The notes under the pieces: model-generated | Told to the model about the DNA's origin: nothing | Seen by the model: the letters and a program-made list of their open reading frames with translations, nothing else | The model's database searches: none | Made by a program: the position numbers and the translations under genes | Source of the DNA: G963665185 sp049723905 | GTDB lineage: Bacteria; Desulfobacterota; Desulfovibrionia; Desulfovibrionales; Desulfovibrionaceae | Direction of reading: 5' to 3' | Assembly: GCF_049723905.1 (NCBI RefSeq) | Contig: NZ_JBJKFD010000001.1 | Location: forward strand, 3,906,001 to 3,970,000 | DNA: 64,000 nucleotides | Shown: positions 17,196 through 25,912 of the stretch, piece by piece | Layout of the letters: each line of letters opens with the position of its first letter | Position numbering within the stretch: the first letter of the stretch is position 1

Positions 17196-17207
17196 GTTCC
17201 AGGCCCC

Positions 17208-17858
17208 TTACAGCGAACGCTTGATGACGTAGATGGCGAGTTTGTCCGCCACGTCCTCGGCCTTGTCCGCAATCTTGTCCAGTTTTTGGGCAAAGCTGGC
17301 GAGCTGCATCCTGTGGCTCAGGCGGAGTTCCTTGTCGTGAAAGATTTCCCGTTGCAGTCGGGAGACGGTTTTGTCGCATTCCTTTTCCCAGTGCGACACC
17401 TTGTGCATGTGGTCCGATACCGAGGAGAGGTCCTTGAAAAAGGCCCGGGCCGAACGCACGATGGCTTCGGCCGTTTCCACCACGTTGTCGATGAGTTCCA
17501 GCATGCGGGCGTGGAATTTCTGCGGAATTTCCGGCCCTTCTATCTCGAAACGCCACAGGGCTCCCTTGAAGCCGCCAAGCAGGTAATCCATACTTTCCAG
17601 CAGTTCCAGAACGTCGCCCCGTGACTCCGGGATAAGGGTCTTGGTGTAGAGCTTGGTCTCTATGTCGCGCCGCAGATCGTCCCCCCGGTGTTCCTTTTCC
17701 GTGATGTTGGTCAGTTGGGCCATAAGCCCTTCCATGTCTCCGGTCAGGTAGGCGTGCGCGCCGGATTTGAATATCAGTCCTGCCTCACTGATCTGGTTGA
17801 GAAAGTCGTCGAGCTGACGTTCGATCTTGATGCCGGTTTTTAAAATGCTGATTCCCAT
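17208..17858 (-). CDS. DUF47/PhoU-like partner of phosphate permease
   Basis: 216 residues, all-helical, PhoU-like DUF47 protein: DDFLNQISEAGLIFKSG, HRGDDLRRDIETKLYTKTLIP (the acidic and His metal-binding region of this family), LLESMDYLLGGFKGALWRFE, and the C-terminal SFAQKLDKIADKAEDVADKL. DUF47 proteins control the activity of the adjacent PiT transporter. The start at 17858 (MGISILK) is chosen for family length; the open frame upstream is not conserved-looking. It precedes the permease gene by 12 bp. Confidence 0.9.
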   Translation of the reverse strand: MGISILKTGIKIERQLDDFLNQISEAGLIFKSGAHAYLTGDMEGLMAQLTNITEKEHRGDDLRRDIETKLYTKTLIPESRGDVLELLESMDYLLGGFKGALWRFEIEGPEIPQKFHARMLELIDNVVETAEAIVRSARAFFKDLSSVSDHMHKVSHWEKECDKTVSRLQREIFHDKELRLSHRMQLASFAQKLDKIADKAEDVADKLAIYVIKRSL

Positions 17859-17973
17859 GATGTCGATCCGAGAGGGTTGAAGGTTGCAGAGAATGGGCTT
17901 TCCGGTTCCGGGCGTAAAGACGCGCGGCACAGCTTGCCCGTTATGGCTGCGGGCCTGGATGGCGGCGGAAGGA

Positions 17974-18000
17974 GGTGCGGAGGGGGGCAACCCTCCGCAC
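17974..18000 (-). terminator. Intergenic hairpin downstream of the DASS gene
   Basis: GTGCGGAGGG and CCCTCCGCAC form a 10-bp stem 20 bp after the DASS stop codon on the minus strand. There is no T-tract, so it may slow or protect RNA rather than terminate. Confidence 0.5.
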
Positions 18001-18019
18001 TCGATGAGTGAGAGGCCAA

Positions 18020-19603
18020 CTACCAGAGTTTGCTGTCGAATCCCATCAGGGGCATGACGTACTGCACCCAGGGGATGAGACATAAAAGCACGACGGTTTG
18101 CATTGCAACGCCGTACTTGAACGATTCAAAGCTCGAATAGTGGTTGGTGAGGTAACAGATTGTTGCGGGCTTGCTGTTGAAATACAGGACGTAGACCTGG
18201 TTGATCAGAAACGCCATGGGCAGGGCAAAGCCCAGCACGTCCCATCCGAAGTTTTCGGCAATGCCGATGATGATCGGAAAGAATATGATGGTTCTGGCCG
18301 TCTTGCTCTGGTTGAGGATGGACGAGTAGTTGAACAGCACGGCAATGACCAGGAAGACGAGCAGCTTGTTGGGGTCGCCGTTCAGCCCCATGGCATCGAA
18401 CAGGTTGTTGATGCCGATACCCACGATGTTGGTCTTCTTGATGCCGCCGCCCAGCACGTACGCACCAAAGCTGAACATGAGCAGGTGCCAGGGAATGTCG
18501 GTCTTGTTCCAGTCGATGACGCCGATCTTGGGCAGGTTGGAGAAGGACGGCATCAGGCAGAAGGCGGCACCTGCCAGGGCCACGACCGTGGCGCTCAGGC
18601 CGTGCAGTTTGTCCGTGGCCCAAAAGGCGAGAACCAGCAGAAAGATGACCGCAGCCTTGATTTCATCCAGGGATATCGGCCCCATGCTGTTCAGTTCCGC
18701 GCGAAGGCGGTCGAGTCCGCCGTCAATGGACGGGTAGTTTTCGTCGCCCCGAACCGGGAAGATGATTCGTGTGCCCACCAGCCAGCCCAGCACCAGCACA
18801 ATGAAGGCCAGGGGCGCCAGGGCTATGAACCAGTCCATGTAGAAGATTTGGGCCCCGGCACCGGCCAGCATGCTGGCGGCCACCAGGTTGGCGGCGGAGC
18901 CTGTCATGTATGCGCTGCACGATACGTTGATGCCGAGCAGGTTCTGCAGCACCAGGTTTTTGGCAAAGTTGTTGCGGCTGTCCCCCCCGGTTGCGCCGTA
19001 AATGGCGCTGATGACCATGAATATGGGCATCAGGAGAGCGGCTTTTGCCGCGGTGGCGTTGATGAACGCCCCCAGAATGAGGTTGAGGATGAGAAAGGTC
19101 CAGAAGACCGGCGTTGCATGATGGCCCGCCTTGAGGATGAACTTCAGGGCCAGCCGTTTGGCAAGGCCCGTGGCCACCAGCATGCTGGCCAGGATAAAGC
19201 TGGCCACGTTGAGGATCATGACCGGGTGGCCGAAATAGGCGTAGGCTGATTTTTCCTTGAGTATCCCCGTCATAACCACGGAAATGATGAGGAAGAGGGA
19301 CGTAAGGTAGTTGGGAATGGCCTCGGAAATCCAGAGGATGAGCGAAGCGCCGAAAATGCCGAGCATGGTGTAGCAGTGCGCGGCAGGAACCTTGGTTTGG
19401 GTTGCGAAGGAATCGATAGGGAACATCTGGAAGTGAAAGACGCAGAAGAAAAGCACGGCCAGAGGCACGCCGATTTTCTTGATGACCTGCATGATGGGAC
19501 CGGCAGGCAGGGTCGGCAGTTTCTCCAGGGAGTAGTTTCGCATGTCCAGCGGATCAAAGGAGTCGCATGCGGGCGCAGGGGACTTGTCGATGGGGACGTT
19601 CAT
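18020..19603 (-). CDS. DASS/SLC13-family sodium-coupled anion symporter
   Basis: 527 residues from the ATG at 19603 (GGAAGGAGAAAG upstream). Inner-membrane carrier with about 12-14 helices. Family marks are the two SNT-like substrate loops: NATAAKAALLMPIFMVI in the first half and the C-terminal half loop NQSKTARTIIFFPIIIG. Also visible are LILWISEAIPNYLTSL near the N-terminus and a short acidic N-tail. The family moves dicarboxylates, citrate, sulfate or related anions with Na+. The substrate cannot be read, and the neighbouring phosphate genes make an inorganic anion worth testing. A palindromic repeat sits just upstream. Confidence 0.88.
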   Translation of the reverse strand: MNVPIDKSPAPACDSFDPLDMRNYSLEKLPTLPAGPIMQVIKKIGVPLAVLFFCVFHFQMFPIDSFATQTKVPAAHCYTMLGIFGASLILWISEAIPNYLTSLFLIISVVMTGILKEKSAYAYFGHPVMILNVASFILASMLVATGLAKRLALKFILKAGHHATPVFWTFLILNLILGAFINATAAKAALLMPIFMVISAIYGATGGDSRNNFAKNLVLQNLLGINVSCSAYMTGSAANLVAASMLAGAGAQIFYMDWFIALAPLAFIVLVLGWLVGTRIIFPVRGDENYPSIDGGLDRLRAELNSMGPISLDEIKAAVIFLLVLAFWATDKLHGLSATVVALAGAAFCLMPSFSNLPKIGVIDWNKTDIPWHLLMFSFGAYVLGGGIKKTNIVGIGINNLFDAMGLNGDPNKLLVFLVIAVLFNYSSILNQSKTARTIIFFPIIIGIAENFGWDVLGFALPMAFLINQVYVLYFNSKPATICYLTNHYSSFESFKYGVAMQTVVLLCLIPWVQYVMPLMGFDSKLW

Positions 19604-19646
19604 TTCTTTCTCCTTCCCTGCGGCGGAGGCCGGAAAACGACCGTCG

Positions 19647-19785
19647 CAGGCTGCTGACATAGGCACGGTGGCGTCGTTGCCTCGAAAAAAGCCAAATCCT
19701 CTCGTATGGGCAAATACGCGTTGGCCTGGAATTTTTTTCGCGACCACAAAGCTTTTGGCTCTCGCACCTTTTTTTGAGCAGCCTG
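19647..19785. repeat. Palindromic intergenic repeat, copy E
   Basis: A 139-bp element with terminal inverted repeats CAGGCTGCTGA and TGAGCAGCCTG, an inner stem CGAAAAAAGCC/GGCCTGGAATTTTTTTCG and a centre CTCGTATGGGCAAATACGCG. It has the same block order as the repeats at 50.4, 54.1 and 56.8 kb. It lies in the 5' leader or promoter of the DASS gene. Confidence 0.75.
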
Positions 19786-19907
19786 ACGGATCGGACTTTG
19801 TGATCTTTCTGCTGCCTATCGGGATACCGGCCGGCAGCTCTTGCTCCTCGTGTCGCGTTCGTTAAATCCGCATTGTTATACATGCGGTAGAACAAGCGGC
19901 ACGTCAC

Positions 19908-19936
19908 ATGGTGGGCCTGGCCCGCCATGCACCGCC
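19908..19936. repeat. Short hairpin repeat shared with 48595-48623
   Basis: A 29-bp sequence beginning ATGGTGGGCCTGGCCCGCCA matches 26 of 29 bases at 48595-48623. It is itself an imperfect palindrome. Confidence 0.55.
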
Positions 19937-19959
19937 AAATACGTAGATGTATTTGGCGG
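19932..19959 (-). terminator. Hairpin after the CYTH operon
   Basis: A perfect 11-bp stem CCGCCAAATAC/GTATTTGGCGG with a 6-base loop lies 34 bp after the stop of the minus-strand gene at 19993. No T-tract follows. Confidence 0.5.
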
Positions 19960-19992
19960 ACATCACCCTAGATACCTCCTCGGCAGATGTAC

Positions 19993-20628
19993 CTAGGCCA
20001 TTCCGATGACGCTCTTGGCGGCTTTCAGGTAGTTCACGTTGGCGAACGACTCGATTTCCAGAGCTTCAATGGCTTTCTTCATTCCCTCGTAATCTTCGCT
20101 TTCGCAGCAGGCGGTTTCCAGCACGGCACCGTTGAATTCGATGATTCCGTACTCGCAGATAATATCGTTTACTGAGAAGCCGAACCGTTTCTTGTAAATG
20201 GATACGGCGGCCAGGGAGGGATGCGCTTTGACGATGGCAATGAAGTCGTCAAGGCTGTATTCGTCCTTGTCCAGTTCCACGCTTGCCTTCATGTTTTCCA
20301 GGATGGTGGCCACTTCCGCCTTTTTCACCGGAAACTGGAATTTTCCCCGGGGCTGAAAGATTTCGTAGCCGTTTTCGGTTTCTCCGACTTTCGTCTTGAT
20401 GTCGAGCAGCCCGTCGCGGACCTTGACGTTGGCTTCGTTTGTTTCCGTGGAAAGGAAATATGTTTCACGGCTTTCGCGAACCTTGAACAGCCTGGCCTGC
20501 GCCTTCCACATGGATTTCTTGACGATATCCAGGATTCCCTGTCCGAACACACGGAATTCCGCTCTGGGGACAATCTTGGCTGCGTCTTCGGCGGAGGTGG
20601 CCTTGTTGGCTTCGAATACGTTTGTCAT
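19993..20628 (-). CDS. CYTH-like (triphosphate tunnel fold) protein
   Basis: 211 residues, cytosolic. The strand pattern with regularly spaced charged residues fits the CYTH tunnel: AEFRVFGQG (ExR-like first strand), YFLSTETNEANVKVRDGLLDIKTK, GKFQFPVKK, SIYKKRFGFSVNDIICEYGIIEFNGAVLETACCE, then the closing helix YEGMKKAIEAL. CYTH proteins act on tripolyphosphate, thiamine triphosphate or ATP using Mg2+; the activity is not readable. It lies 25 bp downstream of a clear CYTH gene and is translated from its own CAGGAGC site, so the pair forms an operon. The fold call is moderate. Confidence 0.6.
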   Translation of the reverse strand: MTNVFEANKATSAEDAAKIVPRAEFRVFGQGILDIVKKSMWKAQARLFKVRESRETYFLSTETNEANVKVRDGLLDIKTKVGETENGYEIFQPRGKFQFPVKKAEVATILENMKASVELDKDEYSLDDFIAIVKAHPSLAAVSIYKKRFGFSVNDIICEYGIIEFNGAVLETACCESEDYEGMKKAIEALEIESFANVNYLKAAKSVIGMA

Positions 20629-20653
20629 GTGCGTGCTCCTGTAAACGGGCTTT

Positions 20654-21118
20654 CTACCAGGTTGTGTAGGGGTGGTTGACGAGATTGGAGTTGAAGTAGC
20701 GGGGATCGCCGGTCACTTCCTCACCTACCCAGGAGGGCTTTTCGAACTGCTGGTCTTCGCTGGGCAGTTCGATTTCCGCAACCACCAGGCCTTTGTTGTC
20801 GCCGAAGAATTCATCGACCTCCCAGATGAAGCCGCCGAATTCGATCTTGTATCTGGATTTTTCAATGAGGGGCTTTTCGGCGAGGTCGTCGAGCATGGCC
20901 GTGCATTCATCAAAGGGAATCTCGTATTCGTATTCCACGCGGGTGGCCCCGGTGGTGATGCCCTTGATGGTCAGGAAGCCTTTGTCGTTGATGGTGCGCA
21001 CGCGGACGGTGCGTTCCTTGGCGCTGTTGAGGTATCCCTGGCGGTAGTGGGTTCCTTTGGCCAGCTCGCGCCAGTCATCGCCGACAAGCAGAAATTTGCG
21101 TTCGATTTCTTTTGCCAT
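20654..21118 (-). CDS. CYTH domain protein (YgiF/ThTPase-like)
   Basis: 154 residues from the ATG at 21118, which follows CCGGAGAAAAC. It opens with the hallmark MAKEIERKFLL (ExExK) and continues YRQGYLN, TVRVRTINDKGFLTIKG (RxR and TxK), YEYEIPFDECTAMLDDL, SRYKIEFGGFIWEVDEFFGDNKGLVVAEIELP (ExDxF and AEIEL). All the tunnel Glu, Arg and Lys positions of bacterial CYTH enzymes are present. Such small single-domain proteins hydrolyse inorganic tripolyphosphate or related triphosphates with divalent metal. It is the first gene of a two-gene operon with a second CYTH-like protein and is divergent from a LysR regulator. Confidence 0.92.
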   Translation of the reverse strand: MAKEIERKFLLVGDDWRELAKGTHYRQGYLNSAKERTVRVRTINDKGFLTIKGITTGATRVEYEYEIPFDECTAMLDDLAEKPLIEKSRYKIEFGGFIWEVDEFFGDNKGLVVAEIELPSEDQQFEKPSWVGEEVTGDPRYFNSNLVNHPYTTW

Positions 21119-21234
21119 GTTTTCTCCGGTTATTTTTCGGGTTGCATTGTGTGCATTCAACTTTCTGTTGTCTTAATGCGGATCGATGGATAAAAACAAA
21201 TGATATATAAACATTGTAAATATAACTTGAAGTT

Positions 21235-22164
21235 ATGAATGAAACATCACTGAAGATATTCGCAGCCATCTGCGAGACAGGCAGCTTCACCAAGGCGGCC
21301 AACGAGCTTTTCATCACCCAGCCCGCGGTAAGCCGCCATGTGCAGGCGCTGGAACATCATTATGGTGTCACCCTGTTCGAGCGGCGCGGCAGAAACATCT
21401 TTCTGACGGCCAACGGTGAAATCCTGCGCGACAAGACGCGGGAGCTGTTCACGCTGCACGACGAGATAGAAGGGCTGTTCAGCGACATTGTGGAACTGCG
21501 GCGGGGAAAGATAACCATCTGTGCCTCGGCCACGGTTGCCACCTACATGCTGCCCTCGGCTGTGGCGGATTTCTGCAGGCTGTATCCCGGCATTCAGGTG
21601 GAGCTGGTTTCGGGAAACACCCATGAGGTCAAACGGATGGTGGACGAAGGGGAGGCGGATGTGGGGTTCGGCGGCAGCGCCGGGGTGGAACGCAAAAGCA
21701 TTCTCAAGGCTCCCATCCACAAGGAACGGCTGGTCATCGTCGCTCCTGCCGGGTGCGACCTGTGCGGCAGGGAGGTTGTGAAGCCTGAGGACATGCTGGG
21801 ATACAATTTCATCTGGCGGGAAAAGGGCACGCAGACCCGGCTTTACGTACGGCGTTTGTTCAAGGATACCCATATGCCGGAGCCCAGCATTGTTGTCCGG
21901 CGTGTTGCCACGGCAAAGAAGTTTGCCCAGCTGGAGGGGAACCTGACGGCCCTGCCATATTCCGTGGTCCGCAGGGAAATCGACGACGGACGGCTGGAAG
22001 TGCTCAATGTACAGGGCTTCGACTTCCTGGTCCGCTTCAATGCCTTCATCAATGCCTTTCGCAAGCCCGGCACGGCGTGCACGGCCTTTTTGCGTCATCT
22101 CGCCAACAGTGATGTGTTTACGGATTCCGCCTCCCTGAAAAGCCTTCTGGAACCGAACAGGTAG
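21235..22164 (+). CDS. LysR-family transcriptional regulator (CysL/CbbR-like)
   Basis: 309 residues. The N-terminal winged helix is complete (LKIFAAICETGSFTKAANEL, ITQPAVSRHVQALEHHYG, LFERRGRNIFLTANGE). Residues 90-300 are the LysR effector domain (ITICASATVATYMLPSAV, LVSGNTHEVKRMVDEGEADVGF). The inner-domain pattern with a TxxxY-like start resembles the CysL/CbbR branch, whose members respond to metabolites such as anions or sugar phosphates. It is divergent from the CYTH operon across a 116-bp intergenic region, the usual position for a LysR target operator, so control of that operon is plausible. Confidence 0.92.
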   Translation: MNETSLKIFAAICETGSFTKAANELFITQPAVSRHVQALEHHYGVTLFERRGRNIFLTANGEILRDKTRELFTLHDEIEGLFSDIVELRRGKITICASATVATYMLPSAVADFCRLYPGIQVELVSGNTHEVKRMVDEGEADVGFGGSAGVERKSILKAPIHKERLVIVAPAGCDLCGREVVKPEDMLGYNFIWREKGTQTRLYVRRLFKDTHMPEPSIVVRRVATAKKFAQLEGNLTALPYSVVRREIDDGRLEVLNVQGFDFLVRFNAFINAFRKPGTACTAFLRHLANSDVFTDSASLKSLLEPNR

Positions 22165-22906
22165 GCTGCGACAGATGCTCTGGCAAAGGCAGTAGATAAT
22201 GAGAGGCCGGGAAGCAAGGTAGGCCGCGGACTATGGGCCAGCGTGAGCGTGTGTTTTGCTGAATAACAAAAATGTTAACTGCGACAAGTACGTAGTTCCA
22301 CCCAATTTATAATGCCACACAAAATACAGTTCTGTATGCAGTGGTCTCGTCTTTTTTCTCGTTTCAAAACTCCTATTCTGTACTTTGCTATGTCTCGAAA
22401 GCCACGGTCTATGCGGCTTTTCGAGGTGTGCCCCCCAGCCTTCACTTTCCGCCCGATTGAACTCTGTCTGTTTTTGGCTTCTATAAAAAAATGAGGCTTA
22501 ATTTTTTCCGTTTGACTATGTTTTGTTGGAAGTATATTTCCGATCGGAGAAAAATTTGAAGATAATTTACACGAAAGTGAAAACAATCTTGCCTGGTTTA
22601 CATTTACGTAAAACTCCGGGTGAAATTTTTCAGCCATGCAGGTGGAACTGTGTTTGTTCGGGTTTCGTTTTTTCTTCCTCTTATTTAATAAAATAAGCAG
22701 GTTGTGGAACCTGAAATAGAAGAACACTTCTTTGCGCCCTGTTGCGGAGCCATCTGGCATGTAAATTGATCTGTCATTGTTCCAGTCCGCCGGACAGCCG
22801 CAAGGCGGGGCGGAAGGTCGGCCGCAATGCCTGTGCCGTGGCGGATCGGCCGCTGGAACAAAGAACATAACCAATCAAACGGATTTGGATTACGGAGAAG
22901 CAACCC
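22165..22906. other. Intergenic region upstream of the dgcN operon
   Basis: About 740 bp, AT-rich in its middle. A 199-residue minus-strand open frame spans it but has no ribosome site or family resemblance. An imperfect inverted repeat (CTCGAAAGCC with GGCTTTTCGAG, about 22397-22426) is the only structure seen. The dgcN promoter should lie within it. Confidence 0.5.
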
Positions 22907-23908
22907 ATGTTTGAAGCCCCTTATCTTCTTTTTCTTGGAGAGGCCCCGGACGCTCTGGCAGCAAAGATGGCTCAGGGTATTCAGGACTGGAGGCCCGAAG
23001 CCGTGGCCGGACAGTTTCGTATGGAAGGCTGCAAGGCCGACCTGGGCATCAAAGACCTGACCATCAAGGAAGCCGCGGCCGCTGGCGTAAAAACCGTGGT
23101 CGTATGTGTGGTCAACCGCGGCGGCATTATTTCCGAAAGCTGGAAGTCCATTCTGGTGGAAGCTCTGGAAGCCGGAATGGATGTCGCTTCGGGCCTGCAC
23201 AACCTGCTGCGCGACGAGCCCGATCTGGTGGCTGCCGCAGAGCGTAGCGGACAAAAGCTGCACGACGTGCGTGTGCCCTCCGTCAAATACCCCATTGCCA
23301 ACGGCAAGAAGCGTACCGGCAAGCGTTGTCTGGCCGTGGGTACGGACTGCTCCGTGGGCAAAATGTACACCGCCCTGGCCATTGACCGGGAAATGAAGAA
23401 GCAGGGCATGAAGTCCGACTTCCGTCCCACCGGCCAGACCGGTATCCTCATCGAAGGCAACGGCGTGCCCCTGGATGCCGTTATCGCCGACTTTATGGCT
23501 GGTGCCATCGAATGGTTGACGCCCGACAACGATGCCGACCACTGGGACGTCATCGAAGGCCAGGGCAGCCTGTTCCACGCCTCCTACTCCGGCGTGACCA
23601 TGGCTCTGGTGCACGGCGGACAGCCCGATGCCCTGATCCTGTGCCACGAACCCACCCGCGAACATATGCGCGGACTGCCCGACTACCAGCAGCCCTCCCT
23701 GGAAGACCTGCGCGACGTTGCGCTGCGTCTGGCCCAGGTGGTAAACCCCGCCTGCAAGGTTGCCGGTATTTCCATCAATACCCAGCATATGGACGAAGCC
23801 AAGGCTCTGGCCTATCTGAAGGAAGTTGAAGACCGCATGGGCGTTCCCACTGTAGATCCCTACCGTCAGGGCGCAGGACGTCTGGTCGCGGCTCTGGCCG
23901 AGATTTAG
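22907..23908 (+). CDS. dgcN: DUF1611 protein, DgcN-type N-acetyltransferase
   Basis: 333 residues, DUF1611 family. Seen: an N-terminal Rossmann-like domain (TVVVCVVNRGGIISESW, VASGLHNLL), then a P-loop-like domain with AVGTDCSVGKMYTALAI, RPTGQTGILIEGNGVPLDAV, WDVIEGQGSLFHASYSGVTM and a DALILCHEPTR segment. In D-glutamate-catabolising bacteria and archaea this family has been named DgcN and paired with DgcA: D-glutamate is N-acetylated, then racemised. The adjacent enolase-superfamily gene supports that reading. The gene has a GGAGAAGC ribosome site and starts a three-gene operon. Confidence 0.85.
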   Translation: MFEAPYLLFLGEAPDALAAKMAQGIQDWRPEAVAGQFRMEGCKADLGIKDLTIKEAAAAGVKTVVVCVVNRGGIISESWKSILVEALEAGMDVASGLHNLLRDEPDLVAAAERSGQKLHDVRVPSVKYPIANGKKRTGKRCLAVGTDCSVGKMYTALAIDREMKKQGMKSDFRPTGQTGILIEGNGVPLDAVIADFMAGAIEWLTPDNDADHWDVIEGQGSLFHASYSGVTMALVHGGQPDALILCHEPTREHMRGLPDYQQPSLEDLRDVALRLAQVVNPACKVAGISINTQHMDEAKALAYLKEVEDRMGVPTVDPYRQGAGRLVAALAEI

Positions 23909-23922
23909 CATATATATGTGAG

Positions 23923-23951
23923 CGCCCCTGGAAATTGCATTTTCAGGGGCG
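23923..23951 (+). promoter_or_regulatory. Intercistronic hairpin
   Basis: CGCCCCTGGAAA and TTTTCAGGGGCG form a stem between dgcN and dgcA, without a T-tract. It may stabilise or partly attenuate the dgcN transcript. Confidence 0.5.
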
Positions 23952-24007
23952 TGGTCCTGAGCACAGTCCATTGCGTATTGTGCAGACAACACACGAGAAG
24001 GTTTGCA

Positions 24008-24985
24008 ATGAAAGTTTCCGCATACAAGGACGTCTTTCCCCTGGCCCAGGTGTTCACCATTGCCCGCGGCTCCCGGACCGAAGCGGTGGTGGTGCGTGTG
24101 GTCATCGAACACGACGGATGCACGGGAAGAGGCGAATGCGTGCCCTATGCCCGCTATGGCGAAAGCGTGGAGAGCGTGATCGACCAGATAGAAAGCCTGT
24201 CTGTTTCCGGCTCCGTGCCGCTTACCAGGGCTGCCTTGCAGGCTGCACTGCCTCCCGGCGCTGCGCGCAACGCAGTGGACTGCGCCTTGTGGGATCTGAA
24301 TGCCAAGCAAACCAATATGCCGGTCTGGAAACTCGCCGGGCTGAGCAAGCCGGGACCGGAAATAACCGCTTTTACCCTCTCTCTAGCCACTCCCGAGAAA
24401 ATGCAGGCGGAGGCAGCCAAGAATGCCTTCCGTCCGCTGCTTAAAACCAAGCTCGGTGGCGAAGGCGACGTTGCCCGCATAGAGGCGGTGCGCAAAGGCG
24501 CGCCCGATGCCCGCATCATCGTAGACGCCAACGAGGGATGGACCCCGGAAATGTACCGGAGCCTGGCCCCGGTGCTGGTTCGTCTGGGCGTGGAAATGGT
24601 GGAGCAGCCCCTGCCCGCCGGAAAGGACGACGCCCTGCTGGATATGGAACGCGTCCTGCCCGTATGTGCCGACGAATCCTGCCATGATCGCAACTCCCTG
24701 TCCGGACTCCGCGGCAAGTACGACATGGTCAACATCAAATTGGACAAGACCGGCGGCCTTACCGAGGCGCTGGCTCTGAGGGAAGAGGCCCTGGCCCAGG
24801 GCTATCAGGTGATGGTCGGCTGCATGGTCGGTTCTTCCCTGGCCATGGCGCCTGCCGTGCTGGTTGCACAGGGCGCCACCGTGGTGGACCTGGACGGTCC
24901 GTTGCTGCTGGCCGAGGACCGGCCCGAAGGGCTTGTTTACGACGATCTCGGAGTCCACCCGTCCACAAGCGGGCTGTGGGGATAA
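24008..24985 (+). CDS. dgcA: Enolase-superfamily epimerase, DgcA-type (N-acyl amino acid racemase or dipeptide epimerase)
   Basis: 325 residues from the ATG at 24008 (GAAGGTTTGCA upstream). MLE-type enolase superfamily: capping domain residues 1-110, then a barrel with KTKLGG (KxK base), metal ligands in VDANEGW, MVEQPL and CADESC, and the second catalytic Lys in NIKLDKTGG. This set is shared by L-Ala-D/L-Glu epimerases and by DgcA, which racemises N-acetyl-D-glutamate. The DUF1611 neighbour favours the latter; murein dipeptide recycling is the alternative. A class IV aminotransferase follows 56 bp downstream. Confidence 0.87.
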   Translation: MKVSAYKDVFPLAQVFTIARGSRTEAVVVRVVIEHDGCTGRGECVPYARYGESVESVIDQIESLSVSGSVPLTRAALQAALPPGAARNAVDCALWDLNAKQTNMPVWKLAGLSKPGPEITAFTLSLATPEKMQAEAAKNAFRPLLKTKLGGEGDVARIEAVRKGAPDARIIVDANEGWTPEMYRSLAPVLVRLGVEMVEQPLPAGKDDALLDMERVLPVCADESCHDRNSLSGLRGKYDMVNIKLDKTGGLTEALALREEALAQGYQVMVGCMVGSSLAMAPAVLVAQGATVVDLDGPLLLAEDRPEGLVYDDLGVHPSTSGLWG

Positions 24986-25041
24986 ATCCATGCCCGCCGA
25001 GCCGAGGTGGGCTGTACCTAGCAAATATATCGAGGAATGAA

Positions 25042-25887
25042 ATGAGCCGTATAGTTTATGTGAATGGTGAATATGTGCCCGAGGAAGAAGCCAAGGTTTC
25101 CATTTTCGACCGTGGTTTCCTGTTTGCCGATGCCGTGTACGAAGTAACGGCCGTGTTGGACGGAAAAATTTTGGAATGGGAAGGCCACGTCAACCGCCTG
25201 GAGCGTTCCCTGGGCGAGCTGGGCATGACCATGCCCGTTACCCGCGACGAACTGCTGGAAATCCACCGCGAGCTGATACGCCGCAACACCCTGGATCAGG
25301 GCGGCATCTATCTGCAGGTCACTCGCGGCGTGGCCGACCGTGATTTCGCGTTCCCCAAGGACACGCCCGAAACCCTGGTGCTCTTTACCCAGGCCCGTAA
25401 CCTGACCGATCCCAAGGACGGCATCAAAGTTATTTCCGCGCCCGACATCCGCTGGCAGCGCCGTGATATCAAGACCGTGCAGCTGCTTGCTCCGTCCATG
25501 ACCAAGATGCTGGCCAAAAAAGCAGGCAAGGACGACGCCTGGATGGTGGAAGACGGCTACGTCACCGAAGGCACCTCGAACAACGCCTACATCGTGACCG
25601 AAGACGGAACCATCGTGACCCGCAACCTGTCCAACTCCATCCTGCACGGCATTACCCGCGCCGCTGTCCTCAAACTGGTTGCGGAGCAGGGCATCAAGCT
25701 GGAAGAGCGTCCCTTTACGGTTGAAGAGGCCAAAAAGGCCAAGGAAGCCTTTTTTACAGCTGCCACCGCCTTTGTGTGCTCTGTGCTGGAAGTCGACAAC
25801 GTGACCATTGGCGACGGCAAGCCCGGTCCCATTGCCACGCGATTGAACGATATCTACATCGAAGAAGCCAGAAAGGCCGCCATCTAA
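25042..25887 (+). CDS. Class IV PLP aminotransferase, D-amino acid aminotransferase-like
   Basis: 281 residues from the ATG at 25042 (GAGGAATGA upstream). Fold type IV: N-terminal IVYVNGEYVPEEEAKVSIFDRGFLFADAVYEV, PLP lysine in DIKTVQLLAPSM, VTEGTSNNAYIV (Glu contacting the pyridine nitrogen), and the phosphate-binding GITR. YLQVTRGVADRDFAFP resembles D-amino acid aminotransferases, but the usual Arg-x-His carboxylate clamp reads Arg-Asp-Phe, so substrate choice may be altered. Encoded with dgcN and dgcA, it probably links D-glutamate, D-alanine and 2-oxoglutarate pools. A strong terminator closes the operon. Confidence 0.88.
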   Translation: MSRIVYVNGEYVPEEEAKVSIFDRGFLFADAVYEVTAVLDGKILEWEGHVNRLERSLGELGMTMPVTRDELLEIHRELIRRNTLDQGGIYLQVTRGVADRDFAFPKDTPETLVLFTQARNLTDPKDGIKVISAPDIRWQRRDIKTVQLLAPSMTKMLAKKAGKDDAWMVEDGYVTEGTSNNAYIVTEDGTIVTRNLSNSILHGITRAAVLKLVAEQGIKLEERPFTVEEAKKAKEAFFTAATAFVCSVLEVDNVTIGDGKPGPIATRLNDIYIEEARKAAI

Positions 25888-25912
25888 CGGCCCTTGGTTT
25901 TTGCAAGTAATG

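Noticed and set aside
16003..17556. 517-codon open frame overlapping the PiT and DUF47 genes on the same strand
   Set aside because: His/Arg-rich out-of-frame shadow of two well-supported genes; no family resemblance.
22275..22874. 199-codon minus-strand frame upstream of dgcN
   Set aside because: No ribosome site, no recognisable domain, and it would cover the dgcN promoter.
22165..22906. Riboswitch in the long dgcN leader
   Set aside because: Only one weak inverted repeat was seen; no conserved riboswitch motif could be recognised by eye.
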